This document shows, piece after piece, positions 7,717-14,661 of a stretch of 21,190 nucleotides of DNA. The notes below the pieces were generated by a model. That model was not told the DNA's origin and did not search any database. It saw nothing but the letters and a program-made list of their open reading frames with translations. This DNA comes from Bacteroidales bacterium (GTDB taxonomy: Bacteria; Bacteroidota; Bacteroidia; Bacteroidales; Bacteroidaceae), in contig SFID01000025.1 of the NCBI GenBank assembly GCA_004555425.1, forward strand, positions 1 through 21,190, given 5' to 3'. Numbering within the stretch: position 1 is the stretch's first letter; the number at the start of each line of letters is the position of its first letter. The position numbers were made by a program, and so were the translations under genes.

Positions 7717-7747
7717 TTTAGGGGGACGAGCCGCTTTCTCATCTTTG
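7717..7747 (+). promoter_or_regulatory. Possible weak promoter of the CLC gene
   Basis: TTTA (7717-7720), a 19-base spacer and CATCTTTG (7740-7747) differ from the Bacteroidetes consensus at one position in each box. If used, transcription would start near 7753. The CLC gene may equally be read from the tsaC promoter. Confidence 0.35.
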
Positions 7748-7761
7748 CTTTTTCTCTTCAT

Positions 7762-7777
7762 GGCAGCACACGCTGCC
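7762..7777 (+). promoter_or_regulatory. Small hairpin ahead of the CLC gene
   Basis: GGCAGC-ACAC-GCTGCC forms a perfect 6-bp stem with a 4-base loop, ending 19 bases before the CLC start codon. It is followed by TTTCTAATT, a poor T tract. It may be a weak terminator for tsaC or a leader structure for the channel gene. Confidence 0.4.
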
Positions 7778-7796
7778 TTTCTAATTATCCCACTTC

Positions 7797-9575
7797 ATGA
7801 ATCCAATTGACCGCCTAGCCACTTGGTTCGACCAGCATCTCACGAAACGTCAGTACCTGCTTTTGCTGAGTTTCTTGGTCGGCGTGTTCACAGCCTTTGC
7901 CGCACAACTCCTCAAGACCTTGATTCACGAGATTGAGCACCTGCTTACTTCACAGTTTGATGCGACGCAGGCCAACTGGCTCTTCCTCGTTTATCCCGTT
8001 GTCGGTATTCTGTTGACGGCCTTGTTCATCAAATACATTGTGCGTGACAACATCGGGCACGGCGTGACGAAGATTCTCTACGCCATCTCGCGCAAGCAAG
8101 GCCTTATTCTTCGCCACAACACGTGGTCCAGCCTCATAGCCTCAGCCGTCACCATCGGTTTTGGCGGTTCCGTCGGAGCCGAATCGCCGATTGTGCTGAC
8201 GGGTTCGGCCATTGGCAGCAACCTTGGCCGCATCTTTCATCGCGACCACAAGACGCTCATGCTTCTCATTGGCTGCGGTGCTTCGGGCGCTGTGGCTGGC
8301 ATCTTCAAGGCTCCGATTGCGGGACTCGTCTTTACGCTTGAGGTGCTGATGATAGACCTCACGATGGCTTCGCTCCTGCCACTGCTCATCAGTTGTCTGA
8401 CGGCCACGTGTATCACCTATGCCTGGACGGGCAGCGGGGCGATGTTCGACTTTGAACTTGCCGAACCCTTCTCCGTGAAGCGCGTACCGACAGCCGTTCT
8501 GTTGGGCGTATTTTGCGGATTGATTTCCCTCTATTTCACGCGTGCCATGAACGCTTTCGAGCAGGTGTTTACGCGCCTCGGTGGTCTGTGGTCGCGTTTA
8601 CTATTGGGCGGAACGGTGCTCGCCGCCCTCATCTATTTCTTCCCGCCACTCTATGGCGAAGGCTACAACACCATCAACATCCTCCTCAACTCCTCCGAGG
8701 CGGGCAATGCCGAAGAGGTGATGAACAATTCGCTCTTCTATGGCAACTCTCACCTATTGCTGGGTTACCTGGGACTGATTATTGTGTTCAAGGTATTCGC
8801 AACTACGGCTACGAATGGCGGCGGCGGTTGCGGCGGTACGTTTGCGCCGAGCCTTTTCCTTGGATGTATTGGCGGATTCCTCTTCTCGCGCATTTGGAAT
8901 ATGTATGGGCTGGCTGGCATTGCCGTTCCCGAGACTAACTATGCGCTGCTGGGAATGGCTGGTGTGATGAGCGGCGTTTTCCATGCGCCGCTGACGGGCG
9001 TATTCCTCATCGCCGAACTCACGGGCGGCTACCAACTGTTCATCCCGCTGATGATAGTATCGGTTTGCAGCTACCTGACCATCCACGCTTTCGAGCCCCA
9101 CAGCATCTACTCCATGCGCTTGGCGCGCAAGGGCGAACTCCTCACGCACCACAAGGACCGCGCCGTGCTCACGCTCATGTCGATGGACGCAGTCATTGAC
9201 AAGGAGCGCCCCACCCTCCAAATAGACCAATATCTGGGTCAGGCGGTTCACGTCATTGCGCAAAGCAAGAGCATCCACTTTGCCGTCTGTGCGCCCGACA
9301 AGTCGTTGCTCGGCATTATCAACGTCAACGACATCCGCCACATCATCTTCCGCAGCGAACTCTATCGCACGTACAAGGTGGGCGAACTCATGTCACAGCC
9401 CACACATATCCTGCGCACCGATATGTCTATGCCCGACGTGATGGATGCGTTCGAGCATTCGGGTGCAGGCACGCTCCCCGTCACCGACGCCGATGGCCAC
9501 TTCGTTGGTTTCATCCAGCGCAGCCGCCTGCTGGCTTCCTATCGTAAGATTATGAAGGACTTTTCCGAAGAATAA
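7797..9575 (+). CDS. CLC-family chloride channel/antiporter with C-terminal CBS domain pair
   Basis: Inner-membrane protein that moves chloride or similar anions, in bacteria often in exchange for protons. The 592-residue protein has about ten hydrophobic segments from residue 20 to 440. The selectivity and gating motifs are visible: GGSVGAESP with the gating glutamate E129, and GCGGTFAPSLF with GGTFAP at 346-351. After the membrane part come two CBS repeats (about 455-585), which in related channels bind adenine nucleotides and adjust gating. The E. coli ClcA lacks such a tail, so this is the longer form common in Bacteroidetes. I cannot tell channel from antiporter by sequence alone. Some CLC proteins are fluoride exporters, but those lack CBS domains. 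fmt starts 21 bases downstream, so cotranscription is likely. Confidence 0.92.
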   Translation: MNPIDRLATWFDQHLTKRQYLLLLSFLVGVFTAFAAQLLKTLIHEIEHLLTSQFDATQANWLFLVYPVVGILLTALFIKYIVRDNIGHGVTKILYAISRKQGLILRHNTWSSLIASAVTIGFGGSVGAESPIVLTGSAIGSNLGRIFHRDHKTLMLLIGCGASGAVAGIFKAPIAGLVFTLEVLMIDLTMASLLPLLISCLTATCITYAWTGSGAMFDFELAEPFSVKRVPTAVLLGVFCGLISLYFTRAMNAFEQVFTRLGGLWSRLLLGGTVLAALIYFFPPLYGEGYNTINILLNSSEAGNAEEVMNNSLFYGNSHLLLGYLGLIIVFKVFATTATNGGGGCGGTFAPSLFLGCIGGFLFSRIWNMYGLAGIAVPETNYALLGMAGVMSGVFHAPLTGVFLIAELTGGYQLFIPLMIVSVCSYLTIHAFEPHSIYSMRLARKGELLTHHKDRAVLTLMSMDAVIDKERPTLQIDQYLGQAVHVIAQSKSIHFAVCAPDKSLLGIINVNDIRHIIFRSELYRTYKVGELMSQPTHILRTDMSMPDVMDAFEHSGAGTLPVTDADGHFVGFIQRSRLLASYRKIMKDFSEE

Positions 9576-9596
9576 CCAAAGTACAATTATATATAT

Positions 9597-10556
9597 ATGA
9601 GAATCGTTTACATGGGCACCCCCGACTTTGCGGTTGAGCCGCTTCGCTGCCTCGTTGAAGGCGGCTACGATGTGGTGGGTGTCGTCACTATGCCCGATAA
9701 GGCCGTTGGCCGTCATCACACGCAGTTGCAGGCTTCGCCCGTCAAGCAATATGCCGTCAGTCAAGGCATCCCCGTCCTCCAACCCGAGAAACTGAAAGAC
9801 CCTGCTTTCCTCGAGCAACTGCGCGGCCTGCAAGCCGACCTGCAAATCGTGGTGGCCTTCCGTATGTTGCCCGAGGTCGTTTGGGCCATGCCGCGTCTGG
9901 GCACGTTCAACCTCCATGCCTCTCTCCTGCCGCAATACCGCGGTGCCGCGCCCATCAACTGGGCCATCATTCATGGCGATGCCGAGAGCGGCGTGACCAC
10001 CTTCTTCCTTGACCACGAGATAGACACGGGCCGAATCATCCACCAGGAGCGCGTACCCATTGGTCCCGACGACAATGCGGGCGACCTCCACGACCGCCTT
10101 ATGCTGGTGGGCAGCCAACTCGTTCTCCGCACTGTCGAGGATATTCTGGCGAACAACGTCACCCCGATAGCCCAAGACGAATACACCAATTCCAGCGAGC
10201 CGCTCCGCCATGCGCCCAAGATATTTAAGGAAACCTGCCGTATTCAATGGACACAGCACACCGTGCAGACTGCCCACAACTTCGTGCGCGGCCTGGCCCC
10301 CTACCCTGCCGCCTGGACCGAACTCGTCTGCGGCGAACAGCGCCACGTGGTCAAGGTCTATGCTGCCGTTCGCCAATTTGCGGCACACCAACTCCCCGTC
10401 GGCACTGTGCAGGTGGACAAGGAGCAGCGCCTCTGCGTGGCCCTGCCCGATGGCTTCCTTTGTATCACCTCCCTGCAAATAGCTGGCAAGAAGCGTATGG
10501 CTACGGCCGATTTCCTGCGCGGCTTCAAACTGACCGAAGATGCCCACATGGAATAA
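9597..10556 (+). CDS. fmt: Methionyl-tRNA formyltransferase
   Basis: Transfers a formyl group from 10-formyltetrahydrofolate to Met-tRNA(fMet), preparing the initiator tRNA for translation. The 319-residue length is usual for the family. The N-terminal Rossmann-like domain starts with MRIVYMGTPDFAV. Catalytic residues align with those of E. coli Fmt: N105 and H107 in FNLHASLLPQYRGAAPI, and D143 in LDHEIDTG. The C-terminal beta-barrel that binds tRNA covers roughly 205-315. It follows the CLC gene by 21 bases, and its last 17 bases overlap the start of the next gene. This points to one transcript and perhaps coupled translation. Confidence 0.97.
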   Translation: MRIVYMGTPDFAVEPLRCLVEGGYDVVGVVTMPDKAVGRHHTQLQASPVKQYAVSQGIPVLQPEKLKDPAFLEQLRGLQADLQIVVAFRMLPEVVWAMPRLGTFNLHASLLPQYRGAAPINWAIIHGDAESGVTTFFLDHEIDTGRIIHQERVPIGPDDNAGDLHDRLMLVGSQLVLRTVEDILANNVTPIAQDEYTNSSEPLRHAPKIFKETCRIQWTQHTVQTAHNFVRGLAPYPAAWTELVCGEQRHVVKVYAAVRQFAAHQLPVGTVQVDKEQRLCVALPDGFLCITSLQIAGKKRMATADFLRGFKLTEDAHME

Positions 10557-11292
10557 ACGCCGCCTCCTCTGGGGCCTATTCATAGTTCTCTTTGTTGCCG
10601 CAGCCCTGCCCTGCATCCACGCTTGGCAACAAACAGGCAAATACCCCGACCGCTTGTGGTTGCACCGCGCCAATTCGTTGGAGAAATGGGAAGAGTTTTC
10701 GGCCCTCTATCCCAATGCGGAGATAGACATCACAGTGCGCGAAGGCGCTGTGCTGGATGTGACGCACGATGAGCCTGTCAGTTTCGGTCTCTGTGCCGAC
10801 CGCTATATCCAAGCCCTTGCGCACAACGACCGCCGCCTATGGCTGGACATCAAGAATCTCGCCCCCCCTATTGCGCATTCCGTTATGGAGCGGTTAGATA
10901 GCATGCTAGCCGTTGCCCATGTGGAACGCACGCGCCTCATCATTGAGAGTGACAACGCTGAGGCCCTTGCGCCATTCAAACAGCGCGGCTACTACACCTC
11001 CTACTACGTGCGTTACGATAATCCCGCCCATCTTACGCCAGATGAACTCACTGCCGCCCTTCGCCACTTACGCAAGGTGGCCGACAGTGGCCAAGTATCG
11101 GCCCTCTCCTTTCCCATCCATTGGTACTCCAACCTCCACCACCACCTCCAACGTCCCAACATTGACCTCCTCACTTGGGACCACCACACCCGCCAATGGA
11201 CCTTCCTGCTTCTCCCTTGGAAGCGCGCCCTCCTCAATGACCCACAAGTCAAGGTCATCCTACTCAAGAAAAAAGGCTCCCACCATCGGTGA
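10540..11292 (+). CDS. Membrane-anchored GDPD-like phosphodiesterase
   Basis: Protein of 250 residues with one N-terminal transmembrane helix (about 9-28), basic on the inside, so the rest is probably periplasmic. The body resembles the PLC-like/glycerophosphodiester phosphodiesterase superfamily. H42 and R43 in WLHRANS, E61 and D63 in AEIDIT, and H76-D77 in VTHDEP match the HR, ExD and HD metal and catalytic motifs. LWLDIKN matches the next beta strand. It is shorter than typical GDPD enzymes and diverged later on, so FAM151/menorin-like relatives are also possible. The substrate is unknown. The start codon lies inside the end of fmt (17-base overlap). The last codons lie inside a terminator stem, which accounts for the lysine-rich C-terminus KKKGSHHR. 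Confidence 0.7.
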   Translation: MPTWNKRRLLWGLFIVLFVAAALPCIHAWQQTGKYPDRLWLHRANSLEKWEEFSALYPNAEIDITVREGAVLDVTHDEPVSFGLCADRYIQALAHNDRRLWLDIKNLAPPIAHSVMERLDSMLAVAHVERTRLIIESDNAEALAPFKQRGYYTSYYVRYDNPAHLTPDELTAALRHLRKVADSGQVSALSFPIHWYSNLHHHLQRPNIDLLTWDHHTRQWTFLLLPWKRALLNDPQVKVILLKKKGSHHR

Positions 11293-11300
11293 AGCCTTTT
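11269..11300 (+). terminator. Terminator closing the tsaC-clc-fmt unit, overlapping a stop codon
   Basis: AAAAGGCT (11271-11278) pairs with AGCCTTTT (11293-11300). An inner CACC-ATC-GGTG stem is set off by a small internal loop. The stop codon of the GDPD-like gene (11290-11292) is inside the hairpin. On the minus strand the stem is followed by a run of six T, so it may work in both directions. Confidence 0.75.
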
Positions 11301-11362
11301 GGAGTACTGCCACTTGCTAGGTATGAGAAAGGCGAAAGTGTGTCTCATTACAAAGAAATTTA

Positions 11363-11433
11363 CCGCACGTTGATTGAGGGCGTGTGCGGTACACATTGCA
11401 TTTCACACCTTACCCACACCTTTCAACGTGCGG
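11363..11433. repeat. 71-bp inverted repeat with 11-bp perfect arms
   Basis: CCGCACGTTGA (11363-11373) and TCAACGTGCGG (11423-11433) are exact inverted copies. Inner segments can pair further (GTGTG with CACAC, AGGG with CCCT-like parts), so the whole could fold as one long hairpin. No gene is present. It may be a small mobile-element relic or a structured RNA. Confidence 0.55.
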
Positions 11434-11517
11434 CAAAACAAAAAAAACAACACTACTTTACATCCCAAAGCACGAGATTCCCGTTTCTATCTCCGAGAAA
11501 GCCAGTGCTTCATGCCC

Positions 11518-11593
11518 ATGAAACGCCTGTTTCAAGCCTATGAAACACCTGTTTCAAGCCCATGAAACACCTGTTTCAAGCCCATGAAACACT
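11518..11593. repeat. 22-bp tandem repeat, about 3.5 units
   Basis: The unit ATGAAACACCTGTTTCAAGCCC begins at 11518, 11540, 11562 and (partial) 11584, with only one or two changes between units. Each unit holds TGAAAC-ACCT-GTTTCA, a perfect 6-bp stem. An alternative stem TTTCA/TGAAA can form across unit borders. The repeat is open in several frames and invites spurious small-protein calls; I see no real gene. Confidence 0.85.
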
Positions 11594-11646
11594 GAATATC
11601 TCTGACATAAGAACGAATTTCCCTCTTTCCAGCTCCGCCGCAGTGC

Positions 11647-11772
11647 TTATCCGAATGCGGCAGTATTCCATTTCGCATCAATATTCAGCCAGCGGTCACC
11701 ATATAGTAAACAGGCGTGATAGGGCGTGAATGCTGGCTTTAGCGAAGACAGAACACAATTTACTACTAGGAA
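11647..11772 (-). pseudogene. Possible gene fragment, transglutaminase-like
   Basis: A 41-codon minus-strand frame, bounded by stops, reads in part YHACLLYGDRWLNIDAKWNT. The arrangement of His, then LY-GDRWL, then DAKWN recalls the His-Asp region of transglutaminase-like proteins (HAxxE-y--gkW--vDpTwd). No start codon or further domain is present, and a different frame must be used on either side. If real, it is a decayed remnant. The match is by eye, is short, and could be chance. Confidence 0.3.
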
Positions 11773-11802
11773 CTACGGCATTTAACCGCAGTTCCTTTTT
11801 TC
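11769..11802 (+). terminator. Orphan intrinsic terminator
   Basis: GGAACT-a-CGG (11769-11778) pairs with CCG-c-AGTTCC (11786-11795) with one mismatch, followed by six T (11796-11801). No plus-strand protein gene ends nearby; the last one stops at 11292 behind its own terminator. It may end a small RNA from 11600-11770, where AGCCAGC/GCTGGCT and GCCGCA/TGCGGC pairs are also seen. Confidence 0.65.
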
Positions 11803-11809
11803 TGCTCTA

Positions 11810-11875
11810 CTAATTCACCCAAATGTGGATAAAGATAAGGCAGACTATCACCCAATCGTGAATATCGGTCAGCAT
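11810..11875 (-). pseudogene. Very short fragment, weakly DUF4405-like
   Basis: A 21-codon minus-strand frame starts at an ATG and reads MLTDIHDWVIVCLIFIHIWV plus one residue. A His-x-Trp, a hydrophobic run, then Ile-His-x-Trp is reminiscent of the last membrane helix of DUF4405-type cytochrome-like proteins. A stop codon stands where a tryptophan codon would be expected, and another stop lies just upstream. This is weak evidence for a decayed gene downstream of hemW. Confidence 0.2.
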
Positions 11876-12034
11876 TTTTCCAAGCTAGGTAAGACTGTTA
11901 GGGTTAACGTGTTCATCTCAAATCTCCAAAATATAAAATAATATATGGAGGATTGATTGATACAATTCCCAAGCGAGTAATAGGACTAACTCAAGAGTGC
12001 AGCGCATTCCCAACAATCGCAAATAGATAGAGTA

Positions 12035-13210
12035 TCACGAGTCAGCCAGCGCGGCGGCCAGTTCCGAAATGATGTAGTCGGAAATCAGCATTCCTTGGGG
12101 CGTTAGGGCGTAGGTTTCGGGATGGGGCTGATAGAGGTGACCTGCGGTGAGGTATTGCTGGAGGCGATGGCGAAAGGTGGGGCCTATGTTGGCAGGCCAG
12201 CGCAATTGGAGGGTAGTTAGGTTGATGCCTTCTACGCGGCGGAGGTTGAGGAAGAGGTATTCTAGGAGTAGGGCTTCATCGTCCAGATGCTCTGTTTGGT
12301 GCGGGGGCGGTTGGATGGGGGTTGAGGGGTTGGTTGGGGCTAGGTTTTCTATGTAGGCGGACAGCGAGGGAGAGTTGGAGCGGCGAACGTTGCGCCCGTC
12401 GTAGGAATGTGCGCCTGGGCCTACGCCGATGTAGGGGCCGCCCGACCAATAGACGGAGTTGTGGCGCGAATGGCAGGCGGGGCGGGAGAAATTGCTGATT
12501 TCGTATTGCGGCATCCCGCAGGCAGCAGTGCGCTCAACCAAGTGCAGATACATCTGGCGGACCACCTCCTCATCGGGCGAAGGGGGAATGGTAGCTGCCT
12601 GCATTTGGCGGGTGATGAGGGTGTCGGGTTCGTAAGTGAGCTGGTAGGCGGAGAGGTGGTCGATGGGCAGACGGAGAGCGGCTTCGAGCGTTTGCGCCCA
12701 ATGGTCAAACGATTGGCCAGGCAGGGCGTAGATAAGGTCAATGCTGATATGGGGAACGCCCTCGCTGTGGAGTTGTCGGACCACTTCTTGCGCCTGAGCG
12801 GCTGAGTGGCGGCGGTTAATCAGACGCAGGTAGGCATCGTCAAGGCTTTGCACACCGAGGCTGACGCGATTGATGCCTAACGCCAGCAGTTGCCTGCCCC
12901 ACCCTGGATAAACGTCATCGGGATTGGCCTCAAGGGTTACCTCTACGTCTTCTTGCAAACGATAGGCACGGCGAATCGTTTGCAGGATGGTGGCCAGTTC
13001 ATCCATTTGCAATTGCGAGGGAGTGCCGCCGCCAAAGTAGATGGTGCGGAGCGCAGCATTGGGAAAATCTGCCCTGCGCATGAGAAGTTCCTCGCAAAGG
13101 GCGCGCACATAGCGTTGGCGTATCGTGGCGGGAGCGGTCGTTGAGTAGAAGTCGCAATAGCTGCAACGGCTGGCGCAGAAGGGAACGTGGATATAGAGTG
13201 AAAGGGGCAT
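12035..13210 (-). CDS. hemW: Radical SAM haem chaperone HemW
   Basis: HemW binds haem and a [4Fe-4S] cluster and is thought to deliver haem to respiratory enzymes; it was long annotated as a coproporphyrinogen III oxidase. The chosen start (ATG at 13210) gives 391 residues beginning MPLSLYIHVPFCASRCSYC. The radical SAM cysteines are C12, C16 and C19. The residue pattern CDFY after them, with no fourth cysteine, separates HemW from HemN. GGGTPS follows at about 58-63, and the C-terminal HemW domain is present. The frame is open further upstream to a TTG at 13258, but that part (MKILVWPFLIRNN...) is not family-like and comes from repeat sequence. No promoter consensus is seen in the 178-base gap behind it. 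Confidence 0.92.
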   Translation of the reverse strand: MPLSLYIHVPFCASRCSYCDFYSTTAPATIRQRYVRALCEELLMRRADFPNAALRTIYFGGGTPSQLQMDELATILQTIRRAYRLQEDVEVTLEANPDDVYPGWGRQLLALGINRVSLGVQSLDDAYLRLINRRHSAAQAQEVVRQLHSEGVPHISIDLIYALPGQSFDHWAQTLEAALRLPIDHLSAYQLTYEPDTLITRQMQAATIPPSPDEEVVRQMYLHLVERTAACGMPQYEISNFSRPACHSRHNSVYWSGGPYIGVGPGAHSYDGRNVRRSNSPSLSAYIENLAPTNPSTPIQPPPHQTEHLDDEALLLEYLFLNLRRVEGINLTTLQLRWPANIGPTFRHRLQQYLTAGHLYQPHPETYALTPQGMLISDYIISELAAALADS

Positions 13211-13250
13211 CGTGGAGCGATTGTTTCTGATTAGAAAAGGCCAAACGAGA

Positions 13251-13323
13251 ATTTTCAAGGCCCGAAAATATTTTCAAGGCCCGAGAATATTTTTTCAAGG
13301 CCTGGAAATATTTTTTCAGAGCC
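13251..13323. repeat. 19-21 bp tandem palindromic repeat in the hemW leader
   Basis: Three units and a partial fourth begin at 13251, 13270, 13289 and 13310, on the pattern ATTTTCAAGGCCCGAAAAT with extra T in later units. The junction GAAAATATTTTC is a perfect palindrome, and each unit contains AAGGCC/GGCCTT-like symmetry. The array lies 40 bases upstream of hemW and just after the terminator of the preceding gene, so it would be within or near the hemW 5' leader. Confidence 0.75.
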
Positions 13324-13358
13324 AAAAAAACAGCCAATGCCATCTTTGGCACTGGCTG
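13324..13358 (-). terminator. Terminator of the DUF6057-like gene
   Basis: On the minus strand CAGCCAGTGCCA (13358-13347) pairs with TGGCATTGGCTG (13342-13331) in a 12-bp stem with one G-U pair and a 4-base loop. Seven T follow (13330-13324). It ends transcription about 30 bases after the stop codon and separates this gene from hemW. Confidence 0.88.
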
Positions 13359-13388
13359 ACGGCTGATTCATCAATGATAAAGGGGGGG

Positions 13389-14549
13389 TTAGCGTTTGTC
13401 GTAGTACCACCAATAGGTTTGGCCGTAGTCGCGGAGCAACTGGCTGGCGCTATGCGTGGACGAGGGCTTGTGTAGGGATTGTCGGTATTCCTCGTATTGG
13501 CAACGAGTGGCGGAGTCGGCTATTTGGGAAATATCTTCCTGCGGGTGATTATCTGCATAAAGCACCAGAGCTTGACGATAGAGGCGAGGCAGAACGAGAG
13601 CGCTGTCGGTGGTTATCGGTAATACTTCTTGAAAGATTGCTGCGAAGGAATCAAGGTCGCGCCGCAGAAGGTGAAGGCAGAGCAAATAATCGCGAGCGCG
13701 AACATTCTGCTCGTGCGTGCAACGATTATCGCCTTGGAGCAGGGTCAGGTAGCGCAACTCCTTGAGCCCTTCCGCTGGGAAAGCTCCCAGATGGCGGTAG
13801 AGGCTATCGGCAGGAAGGCGCATATAACGATAATCAAGGGTATCAAGGAGAAGGCGCGGCGCCCCTTCGGCTGGAAGCGGATAGTCAAGAAGGCGTTCGG
13901 GCAGCGCGGTAAATAGGCTATCGCCCTCCTTTGAGAGTGCAAAGGCGCGGAGTGCAGTAAGCCGCCAGGACGTGACGCCGGCCTCCTTCCCCACCCTCAG
14001 CGCGCCCTGCGGGTCGTTGGCGAGGAGGTGCTCGGCTGTCAGAACTTCGTAGGTGGTGAGGTCGTTTGAATTTGAGCCACAACCAAGGGCGAGAGCGATA
14101 ATCAGCAGCCATTGAAGATGGTGGCTAAAGGTGGTGAAGCGATGTGAATGGTTGGTACGCGGCGATTCGTAGTGGTGAAAACGACCTCTCACAACACAGA
14201 TGATGGGAGTGAGAAAACAGATAACGGCTAACACAATGGAGAAAACGGATGTCTCGGGCGTGAAGGCGGTCAACAAAAGGGCAAGGGCGACACTGGGCAA
14301 GGCACTTACCAAATAAAGCCGTTCGGGAAGGGGCAGCAGACGAGCAATGCCGCTTTGCAGAAAGACGAAAAGGGTGCTCAGCAAAAGCGCACCAATCAAA
14401 GGCTCGTAGGAGGTCAAGCCACCCGACAAGCGATGCTGGGCCAACAGAAGCGTTGGCGATTCAAAGAAATAGAAATAGACGAAAAACAATAAACCTAAGA
14501 GCACACGCAGTATGAACTGGTGTGCCCTTAGTGATGGTTGAAAAATCAT
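13389..14549 (-). CDS. Conserved Bacteroidales membrane protein of unknown function (DUF6057-like)
   Basis: Protein of 386 residues with no recognised catalytic motif. The N-terminal half is membrane-embedded: hydrophobic segments at about 12-32, 48-70, 78-98, 102-122 and 145-160. The C-terminal 220 residues are soluble and largely helical, rich in Leu, Ala and Arg with a tetratricopeptide-like feel (LLANDPQGALRVGKEAG...LTALRAFAL). The end YGQTYWWYYDKR is aromatic. LALGCGSNSN at the end of the last hydrophobic segment looks like a lipobox but is internal, so true lipidation is doubtful. It resembles proteins I know as DUF6057 in this order; this is from memory, not a search. It follows glgB by 112 bases without a visible promoter, so readthrough from glgB is likely. 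Confidence 0.65.
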   Translation of the reverse strand: MIFQPSLRAHQFILRVLLGLLFFVYFYFFESPTLLLAQHRLSGGLTSYEPLIGALLLSTLFVFLQSGIARLLPLPERLYLVSALPSVALALLLTAFTPETSVFSIVLAVICFLTPIICVVRGRFHHYESPRTNHSHRFTTFSHHLQWLLIIALALGCGSNSNDLTTYEVLTAEHLLANDPQGALRVGKEAGVTSWRLTALRAFALSKEGDSLFTALPERLLDYPLPAEGAPRLLLDTLDYRYMRLPADSLYRHLGAFPAEGLKELRYLTLLQGDNRCTHEQNVRARDYLLCLHLLRRDLDSFAAIFQEVLPITTDSALVLPRLYRQALVLYADNHPQEDISQIADSATRCQYEEYRQSLHKPSSTHSASQLLRDYGQTYWWYYDKR

Positions 14550-14586
14550 TTGATTTGATTAAGCTTGGAGTGAAGGTTTCGCATAA

Positions 14587-14625
14587 GGCCGTATTTCAGA
14601 TGTCCATCTTAACTGATAAACGGCC
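14587..14625. promoter_or_regulatory. Hairpin between glgB and the DUF6057-like gene
   Basis: GGCCGT (14587-14592) and ACGGCC (14620-14625) pair, and TCAG/CTGA extends the stem inward with two mismatches. There is no T tract on either side. It could be a leader structure or a partial terminator in the glgB transcript. Confidence 0.35.
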
Positions 14626-14661
14626 GTTTCGGCGAATCCAAAATACAGAGGAAAGGCTGTG

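Noticed and set aside
9393..10673. Minus-strand open frame of about 426 codons across fmt
   Set aside because: It spans the ends of three well-supported plus-strand genes and has no family-like motifs. It is a by-product of codon bias.
11289..11565. Small plus-strand frames running through the 22-bp repeat
   Set aside because: They are created by the repeat and by the inverted repeat before it. The peptide is just the translated repeat.
11514..11593. CRISPR array
   Set aside because: Units are contiguous with no distinct spacers and no cas genes are near. It is a plain tandem repeat.
13211..13352. N-terminal extension of hemW and a separate frame through the 19-21 bp repeat
   Set aside because: The residues come from the intergenic repeat and terminator. 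HemW homology begins at the ATG at 13210.
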